Assembly: GCF_047946665.1 (NCBI RefSeq) | Contig: NZ_CP172312.1 | Span: 4,340,001-4,404,000 of the forward strand | Length of the DNA stretch: 64,000 nt | Source of the DNA: Allohahella sp002354735 | GTDB lineage: Bacteria > Pseudomonadota > Gammaproteobacteria > Pseudomonadales > Oleiphilaceae | Direction: 5' to 3' | Shown here: positions 52,260 to 61,957 of the stretch, in pieces | How positions within the stretch are numbered: the first letter of the stretch is position 1 | Layout: every line of letters begins with the position of its first letter | Made by a program: the position numbers and the translations under genes | The notes under the pieces: model-generated | The model's database searches: none | What the model was told of the DNA's origin: nothing | Seen by the model: only the letters and a program-made list of their open reading frames with translations

Positions 52260-53002
52260 TCGTGAGTCACCGGTGTTTTCTTGCTGGCACGTTTGGGCGT
52301 CACGATAGCAGACTCAGGGGGAGAACTGCTTGTTTTTAATGAGGGGTAGTAAGTCAGCCGTGCCCTTAGATTCAGCGTAAGATCATGCGCACTTGGGTCC
52401 GGATGGAATCGCACAGTCCTCAGCGCATAAAAAGCCGAGAGCCCAGGATCGTAAAAGCTCGGAATAGTGTTGTCGGCGGGCACGGCCAGACCTGTGACCA
52501 CTATCCGATTGACAAAGCTCGAGTGCTCCCGCTTTCTCGCCATAGGATCAAAACCCCACTCACAGCTCTGGCACTGCGCGATCAGGATCTCACCGAGCAG
52601 CAAACCGATGTCGGATAGAAAACCATACAGATGTGATGAGCCATCGTCCTGGTGTCTCGTCCAGAAATCGCGAGATAGCTGCTTTTTCGAAATACGCCCT
52701 GCGCGCCAGTAATCGGCAACCCAGCTGTCCAACGCGTCAAGAAACCCTGCTGGCGCCTCACCAGGCGTGATGGCCAGTTCTGGATCAAGATCATATTTTC
52801 TGAGCAGGGACGTAATCTGTTCGAGGCGCTCGCCGCGGTGTATTAGAAAATGCGCCAGGTTTTCCTTGAGAGGGTCGATCCCTATAAAGTCGCCCCCTGT
52901 GACATGGGGGGATTGATAAGACGCGTAATTGAGAGTCGATGCGACGAGATCTGGCCGATCCAGTCTCGTTCCGGTTAATGATCGTAGGTGGTCCAATATC
53001 AT
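52256..53002 (-). CDS. Hypothetical protein in a unit with the GST-like gene
   Basis: The 248-residue protein has no motif I recognise. It is soluble, has a Trp-rich middle (DSWVADYWRAGRIS) and a Ser/Pro/Lys-rich tail. An AGGGAGG ribosome binding site precedes ATG 53002. Its 4-nt overlap with the GST-like gene supports cotranscription. Confidence 0.7.
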   Translation of the reverse strand: MILDHLRSLTGTRLDRPDLVASTLNYASYQSPHVTGGDFIGIDPLKENLAHFLIHRGERLEQITSLLRKYDLDPELAITPGEAPAGFLDALDSWVADYWRAGRISKKQLSRDFWTRHQDDGSSHLYGFLSDIGLLLGEILIAQCQSCEWGFDPMARKREHSSFVNRIVVTGLAVPADNTIPSFYDPGLSAFYALRTVRFHPDPSAHDLTLNLRARLTYYPSLKTSSSPPESAIVTPKRASKKTPVTHE

Positions 53003-53180
53003 AGTGCCTCCCTGGCAGAATCGAATCCATAATTGCCCTACACATCATAGACTTGGATTGCGACAGAGAGAAGCGCGGTGTAGAAGAGATTGTCAGGGAG
53101 AGCGTACAGGGACCTTCGCCGAAACGCCAATCAGCGCCCCGCCTCCCCTACAAGACACTTATGCCAACGACACCAAAAAC

Positions 53181-53939
53181 TTACAGCATTATTCCTCCAG
53201 AGGCCTCGATACGCTGACCATTGATCCAGCCGTGCTCATTGCCTAGCAGACTGGCGATCAGCGCGCCGATATCATCAGGCACACCCACACGGCCCAGAGC
53301 CGTCTTGCTGGCAATCTGTTCATTGATTTCTGCATCGTCACGGACTTTGCCTCCGCCAAAGTCGGTCTCGATAGCGCCAGGCGCCACAGAATTCACCGTT
53401 ATTCTACGAGGCCCCAGCTCAAGCGCCATATATCGTGTGAGCACATCGATAGCGCCCTTCACGGCCCCGTAAGCAGAGTTGCCTGGTAACGAAAAACGGG
53501 CGAGCCCACTCGAGAGATTGATGATGCGGCCACCGTCCGCCATCAATGGCAGCAGCTTTTGCGTGAGGAAAAACACCCCTTTGAAGTGAACATTGAACAA
53601 CGCCTCTACCTGGGCTTCGGTTGTGTCGACGAAACTCGCACTAATGCCCATTCCGGCGTTATTGACCAGAAAATTGAAATCATGCCGCTGCCAATGCTGC
53701 TGCAGCGCCAGACGCACCTCATCAGCGAACGTTTGAAAGCTGCTGCTATCGCCGGTATCAAGTTGAAACGCTAGGGCCTTCCCGCCGAGCTTCTCGACGT
53801 CAGCGACAACTTCATCAGCCGCTTTCTGGTCGCTGTGATAGGTAAGAATGACATCTGCGCCGCGCTGGGCAAGGTGCTGTACGGTATTACGGCCGATGCC
53901 GCGACTTCCGCCTGTGACGATTGCAATTTTGCTGCTCAT
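53181..53939 (-). CDS. Short-chain dehydrogenase/reductase
   Basis: The 252-residue SDR has the glycine motif TGGSRGIGR, NNAGMGIS, the catalytic Ser and YxxxK (SAYGAVKGA), and a C-terminal GGIML. ATG 53939 gives MSSKIAIVTGG; the longer upstream frame is discarded. The substrate is unknown. Confidence 0.88.
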   Translation of the reverse strand: MSSKIAIVTGGSRGIGRNTVQHLAQRGADVILTYHSDQKAADEVVADVEKLGGKALAFQLDTGDSSSFQTFADEVRLALQQHWQRHDFNFLVNNAGMGISASFVDTTEAQVEALFNVHFKGVFFLTQKLLPLMADGGRIINLSSGLARFSLPGNSAYGAVKGAIDVLTRYMALELGPRRITVNSVAPGAIETDFGGGKVRDDAEINEQIASKTALGRVGVPDDIGALIASLLGNEHGWINGQRIEASGGIML

Positions 53940-54146
53940 GAATTGTTCATCCGTCGAATGATTAGAATGCACGCGCTGCTAAAAGCGGATGCGTCATGAG
54001 GAACATACGAAGATCAACAGAGCGTAGTTGGCAGCTGCGGAAAATGGCCGCTTGCATGGCTTCGTCTGCTAGGCTGTCATTATCTAACGACTTGAGTTTG
54101 AAGGTATGATGAGTCTCCCAAAGACAGTCGAGTAACAGCCTCAGCC

Positions 54147-54563
54147 ATGACCATCGAATATAGAATCAATCACTCAGTCTCCGCAGACCAATTCATCGGA
54201 TTATTGGAGAACACCTCTCTTGGCGTGCGCCGCCCCCTGGATGACCGCACCTGCATTGAAGGCATGATCAGAAATGCAAATCTGATCATCAGCGCATGGG
54301 ATAGTTCGAGACTTGTAGGCATCGCCCGAAGCGTCACGGACTTTCACTACGCCTGTTACTTATCTGATCTCGCAGTCGACGAAGCCTACCAGACCTCTGG
54401 CATCGGTAAGCGCTTGCAGGTTCTGACACAGCAGCAGCTCGGGCCACACTGCAGCATCATTTTGCTCGCGGCGCCTTTGGCGAAAGACTACTACGGACGC
54501 ATAGGTTATACCCATAACGAGCGTTGCTGGGTACTTTCGCCAGGGGAGTCATTGAGCGAGTAA
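54147..54563 (+). CDS. GNAT-family N-acetyltransferase
   Basis: The 138-residue protein has the GNAT acetyl-CoA-binding pattern LSDLAVDEAYQTSGIGKRL and a terminal AKDYYGRIGY motif. It is a small acetyltransferase with unknown substrate. A standalone gene. Confidence 0.83.
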   Translation: MTIEYRINHSVSADQFIGLLENTSLGVRRPLDDRTCIEGMIRNANLIISAWDSSRLVGIARSVTDFHYACYLSDLAVDEAYQTSGIGKRLQVLTQQQLGPHCSIILLAAPLAKDYYGRIGYTHNERCWVLSPGESLSE

Positions 54564-54699
54564 TGAAGGCGGGTCGCCTGAGTTGGCTATCTGAAACTCG
54601 ATGGTGGCTGATGCTGAACAGCGCTTGCGCCCTCGACTCAAGGTCGCATAATCTGCCCCTCTGTCTCACCCCCGGTGCTGGCACCGAGCACCGCCCGAT

Positions 54700-55158
54700 T
54701 TGAGAGTGTACGCGTTGAAAGGTCAGTGCCTATGCGGAGCCGTGAGCTTCGAAATCGAAGGTAAGCTCCCGAATCTGTATCAGTGCCATTGTTCGCTCTG
54801 CCGCAAGGTCACTGGTGCCGCGGCCAATGCGGCCACGATTGTCGCAGAGAGCGCATTCCGTTGGCTGTCCGGCCAGGATCGCATCAGGTCATTCAGCAGA
54901 TCAACTGGCTATCGTAGTGACTTTTGTTCGGTCTGCGGTAGTCCGGTGCCGAATAAGCTGAATGTAAAGGACAGATTCTGGGTGCCTGCAGGCCTGTTGG
55001 ATGACGCACGCGATTTAGCCGTCGCCGTGCATATTCACCTGACTTCCGCCGCAGCTTGGGAGCACGATGCCCAGCGCTGCCTGCACTGGCCGGAAGGCCC
55101 GCCAGATCTTGCGTCACTCGAGAGGGCCCTGCAGCGTTCCGAGGGCGACCGGAACTGA
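54700..55158 (+). CDS. GFA-family zinc protein
   Basis: The 152-residue protein has the glutathione-dependent formaldehyde-activating fold pattern GQCLCGAVSFEIEG, CHCSLCRKVTGA and FCSVCGSPVP, giving the usual zinc cysteines. The start is uncertain: TTG 54700, GTG 54706 and TTG 54715 are all possible, and the upstream region has no clear ribosome binding site. Confidence 0.8.
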   Translation: MRVYALKGQCLCGAVSFEIEGKLPNLYQCHCSLCRKVTGAAANAATIVAESAFRWLSGQDRIRSFSRSTGYRSDFCSVCGSPVPNKLNVKDRFWVPAGLLDDARDLAVAVHIHLTSAAAWEHDAQRCLHWPEGPPDLASLERALQRSEGDRN

Positions 55159-55203
55159 TAAACCAGTCGGCTAATTACAGTTATTCAAAAGGAGTTTGAC
55201 CAC

Positions 55204-55584
55204 GTGGAAAAAGCTGTTTCCGGTTTACTGGTTCTGGTGGGTATCATTCACCTGCTACCCGTCCCGGGTGTGCTCGGTGCGGAGCGTCTCTCGGCGCTGT
55301 ACGGTTTAACGTTGCAGGATCCAAACCTGGTGATTCTCATGCGTCACCGAGCCGTATTATTCGGCCTCCTTGGGCTATTTCTGGTGTATGCCGCCTTTCG
55401 TCCCGAGCTGCAGCCGATAGCTTTCCTCGCAGGCTTCGTCAGCGTAATTTCGTTCATCGGCATCGCGTGGTCTGTTGGTGATTTTAACGCAGCACTAAAA
55501 CGAGTTGTCATTGCCGATGTCGTCGCAGTCTTCGCGCTCGCCGTGGCGGGGTTGCTGTACCTCATGACGCCCGGAAAGAGCTAA
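55204..55584 (+). CDS. Small four-helix membrane protein
   Basis: The 126-residue protein has four hydrophobic segments and the sequence ILMRHRAVLFGLLGLFLVYAAF. Homologues have often been labelled phosphopantetheine adenylyltransferase, but the sequence is a membrane protein and lacks that enzyme's motif. GTG 55204 has AAAGGAG upstream. Confidence 0.7.
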   Translation: MEKAVSGLLVLVGIIHLLPVPGVLGAERLSALYGLTLQDPNLVILMRHRAVLFGLLGLFLVYAAFRPELQPIAFLAGFVSVISFIGIAWSVGDFNAALKRVVIADVVAVFALAVAGLLYLMTPGKS

Positions 55585-55651
55585 TCTGCGCCGAAGCGGC
55601 GCTGGCCGCAATGTCCCAACTGCGTTGGATAGAGGTGAGGTCAGAGATGAG

Positions 55652-56290
55652 ATGAGCCTTGAAGTCGATCATGTTTTCATTCTTGTTCAGCCAGGCGCAA
55701 AGGTTGCGGACAAGTTGTTGCCATTAGGCTTTGAAGAAAGCTTTGGCCGAGATCATCCGGGGCAGGGGACATCGAACCGGCGTTTCCGGTTCGCCGACGG
55801 CCTGTTGGAATTCCTGTGGGTGCGCGATGCGGATGAGGCTGAAAATGGACCTGCGCAAGGCTTGAGGTTTCCACAGCGTGTAGCCACTTACGAGGCGTCG
55901 CCGTTCGGCATTGTTCTGCGACGAAAAGATCAGCTAGGGGTGGGCCCGACAATTCAAAGCTGGACCTATCAGCCGGTTTACTTCGAGGCGCCTAAGGCTT
56001 TCCGAGTTGGCACGAACAGCAGCGAGCTACGGGAGCCACTCTGCATCTACGCACCTTTCATCGAGCCGATCCAGGATACTGGAGAGCGACACACCGGCCG
56101 GTCGATCACCAGCGTCACCGTTCATTGTCCTGTTAACGAACCTACCGAGATACTCGCTGCATTCGCTGATGTTGAGGGGCTTACGATGGTGTATGGTAAA
56201 CCCCATCTCATGGAGATCTGCCTGAATCAAGGACGCGGTGGAAGATCTAATGACTTCCGACCAGATATCCCGCTGATCATCTATTCGTGA
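55652..56290 (+). CDS. VOC/glyoxalase-like protein
   Basis: The 212-residue protein has the glyoxalase-like start VDHVFILVQPG and a beta-alpha pattern like PF13468. ATG 55652 is chosen. It is cytosolic with unknown substrate. Confidence 0.75.
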   Translation: MSLEVDHVFILVQPGAKVADKLLPLGFEESFGRDHPGQGTSNRRFRFADGLLEFLWVRDADEAENGPAQGLRFPQRVATYEASPFGIVLRRKDQLGVGPTIQSWTYQPVYFEAPKAFRVGTNSSELREPLCIYAPFIEPIQDTGERHTGRSITSVTVHCPVNEPTEILAAFADVEGLTMVYGKPHLMEICLNQGRGGRSNDFRPDIPLIIYS

Positions 56291-56454
56291 CTGGCGGCAG
56301 CTTAGGAGAATCATCTCTCGGTAACTACTCCTCGCCCAGCTGTCAGCTCACGACTTTGTGAAGCACTGTTTGAGGCCGCTGCCCATGTTCAGGTGGTGCA
56401 CGCTTTGCGACGTGGTTGTAGCCGTCAAAGGCGCTCCCCTGTTCAACTCTTTAA

Positions 56455-56517
56455 AGTAGTAGCAAGTAGTAATGAAATTGACTACAGTAGTAAGCTGTAG
56501 TACTACTCTTTACTACT
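56455..56517 (+). promoter_or_regulatory. AGTAGTA operator array before the AAA ATPase gene
   Basis: AGTAGTA occurs at 56455, 56465 and 56486 and its reverse TACTACT at 56501 and 56511. Copies in each pair are 10 bp apart, and GTAGTACTAC (56497-56506) is a perfect palindrome. TTGACT at 56478 may be a -35. This is a likely autoregulatory operator. Confidence 0.6.
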
Positions 56518-56527
56518 CGATAAAATC

Positions 56528-57637
56528 ATGACAATTCAATGGCATTACCGGCGATCGGAGCTCATAGACGAGTTTCTTGGTACCTTTATCACGGCGAGCA
56601 CAAACACGCTGACCTTGTTTGCCCCGCGTCGAATGGGGAAAACAGAATTCATCCTTTACGACCTCATTCCGGTCGCAAGCGACCGTGGTTTTGTGCCGGT
56701 CTATGTTAGCTTCTGGGAACATAGAAACGATCCCGTCCGATGTCTTCAAGCAGGTCTTGCTCAGGCTCAGAAAGACCTGAAGTGGGCGCAAAAACTACGC
56801 GCTTTCGAGTTTTCGCCGAAGAGCTTTCAGCTGGCGGGTGAAGGCGTGAGCGCCTCAGTGGAGTTGCCAGGTGCCTCAGCTCTGCAGCGGCCTGATGATA
56901 ATCAACTAGTCGCTTTGAGGTCCCTATTCAATCAACTGCTCGCAACGCGTAAACCGATTCTGCTTTGCTTGGATGAGATACAACATCTCGCCACAGACAC
57001 GGCATTCGAGCCGCTGGTTTACTTCCTCCGCACGATAATCGACCGTCATCGTGAGCAGCTGAAAGTTGTTTATACCGGCTCGTCGCGAGATGGGCTGCAA
57101 AGGCTCTTCCGCCGAAGGAAGGCACCTCTGTTCCAGTCGTCTTCTCAAGTAGATCTTCCTGAACTGGGCGCGAGCTTTGTCCAGCATATTCTGGCTGCTT
57201 TCGCAGAAGCTTCAGGCAGACAGGTGCCGCTCAGCGAAGCGCTCGGTGCATTCAGACTGGTAAAAAAGGTGCCGTTCGAGTTCCGTCAGATTGTCGATAT
57301 CATGCTTCGCGCCGGTGTTTCCGACATACGGCAAGTGACGGAATCTTATTTGGTAGAAAGCATCGATACCGCAGGCTATCAAGATGCCTGGGCTGCCATG
57401 AAACCAATAGACCAGGCGATCCTGATGCGCTTGCTTATGTCGGGTCACGGTCTTTACAGCGATGAGGCCCGAGCTGCTATCGCTGATTATCTCGGGCTTC
57501 CGCTGCACCAGGTCACAAAGCACGCGGTTCAGAATGCGGTGAATCGTATGAGAGGGGTCTATATCACCAGAGTAGAGCACGGCGTCTGGGATTTTGAGGA
57601 TCAACAGTTCAGAGACTGGATAGCCGACCAAATGTAG
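56528..57637 (+). CDS. AAA ATPase, small STAND-like
   Basis: The 369-residue protein has Walker A APRRMGKTEF at about residue 31-40 and a Walker B LLCLDEIQHLA. The C-terminal part (from about 250) has helical segments and a winged-helix-like end. Function is unknown; similar ATPases accompany conflict genes. The ATG at 56528 is preceded closely by AT-rich DNA with no ribosome binding site, so the mRNA may be nearly leaderless. Confidence 0.7.
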   Translation: MTIQWHYRRSELIDEFLGTFITASTNTLTLFAPRRMGKTEFILYDLIPVASDRGFVPVYVSFWEHRNDPVRCLQAGLAQAQKDLKWAQKLRAFEFSPKSFQLAGEGVSASVELPGASALQRPDDNQLVALRSLFNQLLATRKPILLCLDEIQHLATDTAFEPLVYFLRTIIDRHREQLKVVYTGSSRDGLQRLFRRRKAPLFQSSSQVDLPELGASFVQHILAAFAEASGRQVPLSEALGAFRLVKKVPFEFRQIVDIMLRAGVSDIRQVTESYLVESIDTAGYQDAWAAMKPIDQAILMRLLMSGHGLYSDEARAAIADYLGLPLHQVTKHAVQNAVNRMRGVYITRVEHGVWDFEDQQFRDWIADQM

Positions 57638-57740
57638 CGGATGGCGTTTCGGAACGCAGTCCTCATCAAGCCGATCAACGTAGAGTATCCTTATAGGCCC
57701 GACGCGGCTCACCGATAACAAGTTTCAAATGGAGACATCA

Positions 57741-59480
57741 ATGAGCAGCAAGATTCAGGTAAACGCCCCACTTGTCGTGCTGCACGGCGACGAGATGGCG
57801 CAGGTAGCGTTCGAACATATTCTCGAAAGGTTCGTGAAAGCGCGACTGGCGATCGAGCTCAAGGAAATCGATCTATCTGCCGAAAACCGTCTGCTCACGA
57901 ACGGGCAGGTCATTTTTGAAGCCATCGAGGCCCTGAAGCGCTACGGCGTAGGCATCAAGAATGCCGGAATGACGGTCAATCGTGATCAGCTGGATGAGAT
58001 GCTGCAGGCACATCCGGAGTTGGAGCGACACAAGCTCGATCCGCTTGCGACCAAGTCACCGAATGGCGCCATCCGCAAAGGTATCGGCGGTAATATCACC
58101 AGAGAAGACATTCAGTTCCGCAATCTTCGCGTGATCGCGCCGAAGTGGATCAATCGGGACATCGTCGTTGATACCATGGAGCGCGGGGGCATCAGGGACA
58201 GCTACAACGAACTCTCCAATGCCACCGGCGTGCTGAAGCTACTGTTCGTTGGCAAGAGCGGCGACCCCGTCGAGTTGCATCGCCGTGAGGTCAACAAGGG
58301 CGACCCCTGGCTGCTGGCAACCAATGACATCGATGACGTTCGTGCCTGGGCGCATCAGTTCTTCCAACGTGCGCTCGATGAAAAGCGCGACGCCTACCTG
58401 GGTTTGAAGGATACCGTGATCGCCGGCTACGACGGCGTCATGAGAGCCAACATCGAAGCCATCTTCAAGGCCGAATATAAAGCTGAATTCGACGCAGCAG
58501 GACTGGAATATCACTACGAGCTCGTCGATGCCCAGGCTGCTCGAATTGTCGCCAACCCTCCAGAGCGGGCATTGTGGGGCGTTCCAGATAACACTACCGG
58601 CCGCAAGCTCTATAAGCTTGTCGAGCAACTCAAGTGCTACGGCATTCCCAAACGAGAATCTCATGTTTCCATCTCGCGAATGAGCGCGGGTGGCGGCGAT
58701 CAGTACGGCAGCTTCAACATGCCTGCCCAGCAGGACGGGATACTCAAAGTGGTGGTCGATGGTGTTGAAAAACACGCACGTCGGGTAAAGCAGGGTGACC
58801 CGATGCTGCTGATGTCGAACGACCGCGAAGCGATCAAAGACTGGATATTACAGGTCTTCCGCGACGCCTCGCGTAAGGGCAAGGAGGTGTATTTCGGCTT
58901 GAAGCGCGAGTACATGGATTATGACGATGTGTTCAGTACCGTCATCAACGACGTGCGTATGGAATTGACGAAAGATCGCACCTCACCACCCTCGTTCATG
59001 ATCATGCGGCCCTCCAGCCAGCTGATCAAGATGATCACTGATCCGCCACGGAATGCCTTGTACCCGGCCCAGAACCTCGATGGCGATATCTTCTCGGATA
59101 TCTCGGCAGCCCTCGGCGGTAGTCTTGCTACTGCGAGCTCGATCATCGAGAGCAAGGACGGCACGATGTTGTTCGAAGCACCGCATGGCACGGCCCACGA
59201 CCTGTACCTGAAGTATAAGGAAAGTGATGGCAAGGTGGCGCACTTCAATTCGTCAGCGCTGTTGTATGCGCTCGCGAACGCCCTGGAAACGCTGGGCGAG
59301 CGCGAGAAGAACGAGCCCTTGATCGACTATGCAAAAAGTCTGAAAGCGGCCCTGGAAACCACTGTAGCCGACGGCATCATCACCCCGGATCTCAAAGGCA
59401 AGACGACCAAGCCCGAGAGTGAGAAACTGGTCGATATGGCTGGTTTTCTGGATGCGGTGGAGGAGCGGTTGGGAGCTTGA
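57741..59480 (+). CDS. icd: NADP-dependent isocitrate dehydrogenase, long form
   Basis: The 579-residue protein belongs to the isocitrate/isopropylmalate dehydrogenase family. Visible are an ISRMSAGGGDQYGSFNM segment, DGDIFSDISAALGGSLATAS (metal-binding region) and EAPHGTAHDLYLKYK (about residue 479), the NADP-type signature. It is longer than the roughly 415-residue E. coli Icd. It converts isocitrate to 2-oxoglutarate in the TCA cycle. GGAG is 6 nt before ATG 57741. Confidence 0.8.
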   Translation: MSSKIQVNAPLVVLHGDEMAQVAFEHILERFVKARLAIELKEIDLSAENRLLTNGQVIFEAIEALKRYGVGIKNAGMTVNRDQLDEMLQAHPELERHKLDPLATKSPNGAIRKGIGGNITREDIQFRNLRVIAPKWINRDIVVDTMERGGIRDSYNELSNATGVLKLLFVGKSGDPVELHRREVNKGDPWLLATNDIDDVRAWAHQFFQRALDEKRDAYLGLKDTVIAGYDGVMRANIEAIFKAEYKAEFDAAGLEYHYELVDAQAARIVANPPERALWGVPDNTTGRKLYKLVEQLKCYGIPKRESHVSISRMSAGGGDQYGSFNMPAQQDGILKVVVDGVEKHARRVKQGDPMLLMSNDREAIKDWILQVFRDASRKGKEVYFGLKREYMDYDDVFSTVINDVRMELTKDRTSPPSFMIMRPSSQLIKMITDPPRNALYPAQNLDGDIFSDISAALGGSLATASSIIESKDGTMLFEAPHGTAHDLYLKYKESDGKVAHFNSSALLYALANALETLGEREKNEPLIDYAKSLKAALETTVADGIITPDLKGKTTKPESEKLVDMAGFLDAVEERLGA

Positions 59481-59488
59481 AGCTGGCA

Positions 59489-59875
59489 TCAGACTTTGCG
59501 AATAGGGCCGGAATAATCCAGCACCAGTGCATCTGCACTTAGAAGTACAATGCCTTCGCTTATAGCTTGCGCAACCAGAAGCCGATCGAACGGATCCTTG
59601 TGGATCGGTGGTAGCGTAGCGACAAGCAGGGCATGTTCTCCCGAAATCGGAAGCTCTGAATAGCCGTTGTCAAGCAAGCCTCGCCGCAGGAGTCCAGGGT
59701 CTACACGAAAGTCTTCTCGACCCAAACCGCTTTTTATTGCGACTTCCCAGATACTGGCAGCGCTGAAGAAGAGGGCATTCTCGGCGTTTTCAAGGTACTG
59801 TCTTGCTACTGGCGAGAGTTTTTCTGCGTCACTTGCCGCCCACAAGAGGATATGGGTGTCGAGTAAGAGCTTCAC
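59489..59875 (-). CDS. PIN-domain VapC-like toxin
   Basis: The 128-residue protein has the PIN start LLLDTHILLWAAS, and acidic residues in SIWEVAIKSG and KDPFDRLLVAQA, giving the expected metal site. It likely acts as an endoribonuclease toxin. GTG start at 59875 overlaps the antitoxin stop by 4 nt (GTGA). Intact. Confidence 0.88.
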   Translation of the reverse strand: MKLLLDTHILLWAASDAEKLSPVARQYLENAENALFFSAASIWEVAIKSGLGREDFRVDPGLLRRGLLDNGYSELPISGEHALLVATLPPIHKDPFDRLLVAQAISEGIVLLSADALVLDYSGPIRKV

Positions 59876-60117
59876 TGATCACCGTAGAACAAGTGCTCGA
59901 TCGTATCACGGGCCATGTCATCGAAGTCGTCGGGCACCACCAATTCCCCCTTCAGGAAACCTAGCCTCTTGATCGGCTGAGGATCTGGTGCGTCGATAGC
60001 AACCACCTTTACCAAGGGCTTGCCTGCTCTGGCTATGACAAATGATTCGCCTTTCGAAGCCAATTCCACCAACTTCGATAGCTGCGTCTTGGCCTGGTGC
60101 ATGTTGACGATATTCAT
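59872..60117 (-). CDS. Phd/YefM-type antitoxin
   Basis: The 81-residue protein has MNIVNMHQAKTQLSKLVELA and GESFVIARAGKPLVKVVAID, the Phd/YefM DNA-binding pattern. It is the partner of the overlapping PIN toxin. A perfect palindrome AACTAAG-TCTG-CTTAGTT lies 16-33 nt upstream of its start. Confidence 0.88.
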   Translation of the reverse strand: MNIVNMHQAKTQLSKLVELASKGESFVIARAGKPLVKVVAIDAPDPQPIKRLGFLKGELVVPDDFDDMARDTIEHLFYGDQ

Positions 60118-60132
60118 ATGAGCCCCGAGATG

Positions 60133-60150
60133 AACTAAGTCTGCTTAGTT
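60133..60150 (-). promoter_or_regulatory. Palindromic operator of the Phd/PIN pair
   Basis: AACTAAG (60133-60139) and CTTAGTT (60144-60150) are a perfect 7-bp inverted repeat around TCTG, 16 nt ahead of the antitoxin start. Autorepression is the likely use. Confidence 0.6.
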
Positions 60151-60202
60151 TAGTTCTCTTATTCTGACCTGGCAATGGGTCTGGGCAATCAGCGGCAATC
60201 GC

Positions 60203-60676
60203 TCAAGAGCAGCATTTCTTGAACTTCTCACCGCTCCCACATGGGCATGGCTCGTTGCGAGCCGGCTTCAGCACACCCTGGCTTGTCTTACCCTTCAAGT
60301 AATACCAGCGCCCATCTTCGCACAGGAAGTCAGAGCGCTCCTCGAGAAAGCCGAAGCCGGCCTCCTCGCGATGGATCGCAATGAAATGCACCCAGCCAAC
60401 ATGCTCCTCTGACCCGCTGCTCTTGATCTGGAGCGAACAATAGTCAGGGGTATTCTTGAGCCCGAGCCGGGCAGGCCGCGTAGATGTGTGCCAGGTGTCG
60501 AGCAGATAGCCACTGTCTTTCAAAACAAATGCCGTGTATCGCGAGCGCATGAGGGCTTCTGGCGATTGCGCAGCCGCACCGGCATGTAGTGGTTGGCAAC
60601 AGTCGCCATAGCTGGCGCCGCTACCGCAGGGGCAGGGGAGTAGCAAGTCAAGTGTCGAGGGGGTGGACGAGTCCAA
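60203..60676 (-). CDS. YchJ family protein (SEC-C motif)
   Basis: The 157-residue protein has an N-terminal CPCGSGASYGDCC zinc motif and a C-terminal CPCGSGEKFKKCC SEC-C motif, with the YchJ middle domain RSRYTAFVLKDSGYLLDTWHTSTRP. Function is unknown; SEC-C motifs bind zinc. Confidence 0.9.
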   Translation of the reverse strand: MDSSTPSTLDLLLPCPCGSGASYGDCCQPLHAGAAAQSPEALMRSRYTAFVLKDSGYLLDTWHTSTRPARLGLKNTPDYCSLQIKSSGSEEHVGWVHFIAIHREEAGFGFLEERSDFLCEDGRWYYLKGKTSQGVLKPARNEPCPCGSGEKFKKCCS

Positions 60677-60754
60677 AGGTGCGTCTCCAGCTGATCAGTA
60701 CGTGCCCCCCATAATGCCACAATCTGCTAGCTCACCCATCACTGCTACCAGCGA

Positions 60755-61957
60755 TCAGGAACCGCCGACATACGCCACTCGGTAGACGACCCCATTCGAA
60801 TCGTCAGTGACCAACAGCGAACCGTCGGTATAGGTCGCAAGCCCCACCACACGGCCGAATTGAGCCTTTTCATCCTCGAGTAGAAAACCGCTTACGAAAT
60901 CCTCGAATTGTTTTGGCTGACCGTTCTCGTAGCGGATGCGCACCACTTTATAACCAACTGGATTCTGCCTGTTCCAGGAGCCATGCATCGCTACAAAAGC
61001 ATCACCCTGATACTCTTTTGGAAACTGTTCGCCGCGATAGAAGATCATATCGAGGCCGGCGCTGTGCGCCTCATAGGTCAGTACCGGATACTTCGTTTTC
61101 TGCTTGTAGGCTTCGTAGCTCATTTTCGGGGGCTGGTCAGCCGGGTTCTCCTTGCCTTCACCATAGATGTAGGGCCAGCCATAATCGGCGCCCGACTCAA
61201 GCATGTTGAGCTCTTCCCGCTGTTCTTCATCGCCAAGCCAGTCGATGCCGTGATCCATACCCCACATCTGGCCAGTCTCAGGGTGCCAGTCAAAACCGAG
61301 TGTGTTGCGCAGGCCCTTGGCGAATATCGTACGGCTTGAGCCATCCGGCTTGGCCTTCAGGATGGTTGCGTTCTCCTCGTTGGTCTCTGCGCAGGCATTG
61401 CAGGTACTGCCGATGGAGATATACAACTGGCCATCAGGGCCGAACTTGAGGGTACGGTTGCCGTGCTGCCCGCCATCAGGCAGATCGGTGATGATCGGCT
61501 TGAGCTCACCGAGCGTGCCGTCCTTTTTCAGGTCTGCAACGAATATCTTGTTTACCGTAGCCAGGTAGATCTGATGGTCATTGATCGCGATGCCATGCAG
61601 CTGGTCCTTTTGCGCGACCTGTTGCCTGTCGTCAGCCTTACCATCACTGTCGGTATCGCGAAGCAGGGTCACAGTGCCTTCATCACGATCCGTGATATAC
61701 ACGAGACCGGTATCAGTCACTGAGATCATGCGAGGCTTGTTCAATCCTTCTGCGAACTTCGTGACTTCGAAGCCAGCAGGCACCTTGAGCTGATTGACTC
61801 GCTCATCGGTGGCGTCTACGCGCGCCGGTTTGAATACATGCCCTTCTACAGTGGCTGAGATAGGCTTGCCATCCTCGACCTGTGCGAAGGCTGTGGAGGT
61901 GTAGAGCAGGGCGGCGAGGCCGTGTACATAAACAGGCCTGAATGTTGTTGTTTTCAT
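60755..61957 (-). CDS. PQQ-dependent sugar dehydrogenase-like protein
   Basis: The 400-residue protein starts at ATG 61957 with a signal peptide ending in TAFA. It has the soluble glucose/sorbosone dehydrogenase beta-propeller pattern: FEVTKFAEGLNKPRMISVTD, GGQHGNRTLKFGPDGQLYISIG, WGMDHGIDWLGD and FVAMHGSWNR. It acts in the periplasm. The longer upstream frame (to 62152) is dismissed. Confidence 0.82.
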   Translation of the reverse strand: MKTTTFRPVYVHGLAALLYTSTAFAQVEDGKPISATVEGHVFKPARVDATDERVNQLKVPAGFEVTKFAEGLNKPRMISVTDTGLVYITDRDEGTVTLLRDTDSDGKADDRQQVAQKDQLHGIAINDHQIYLATVNKIFVADLKKDGTLGELKPIITDLPDGGQHGNRTLKFGPDGQLYISIGSTCNACAETNEENATILKAKPDGSSRTIFAKGLRNTLGFDWHPETGQMWGMDHGIDWLGDEEQREELNMLESGADYGWPYIYGEGKENPADQPPKMSYEAYKQKTKYPVLTYEAHSAGLDMIFYRGEQFPKEYQGDAFVAMHGSWNRQNPVGYKVVRIRYENGQPKQFEDFVSGFLLEDEKAQFGRVVGLATYTDGSLLVTDDSNGVVYRVAYVGGS

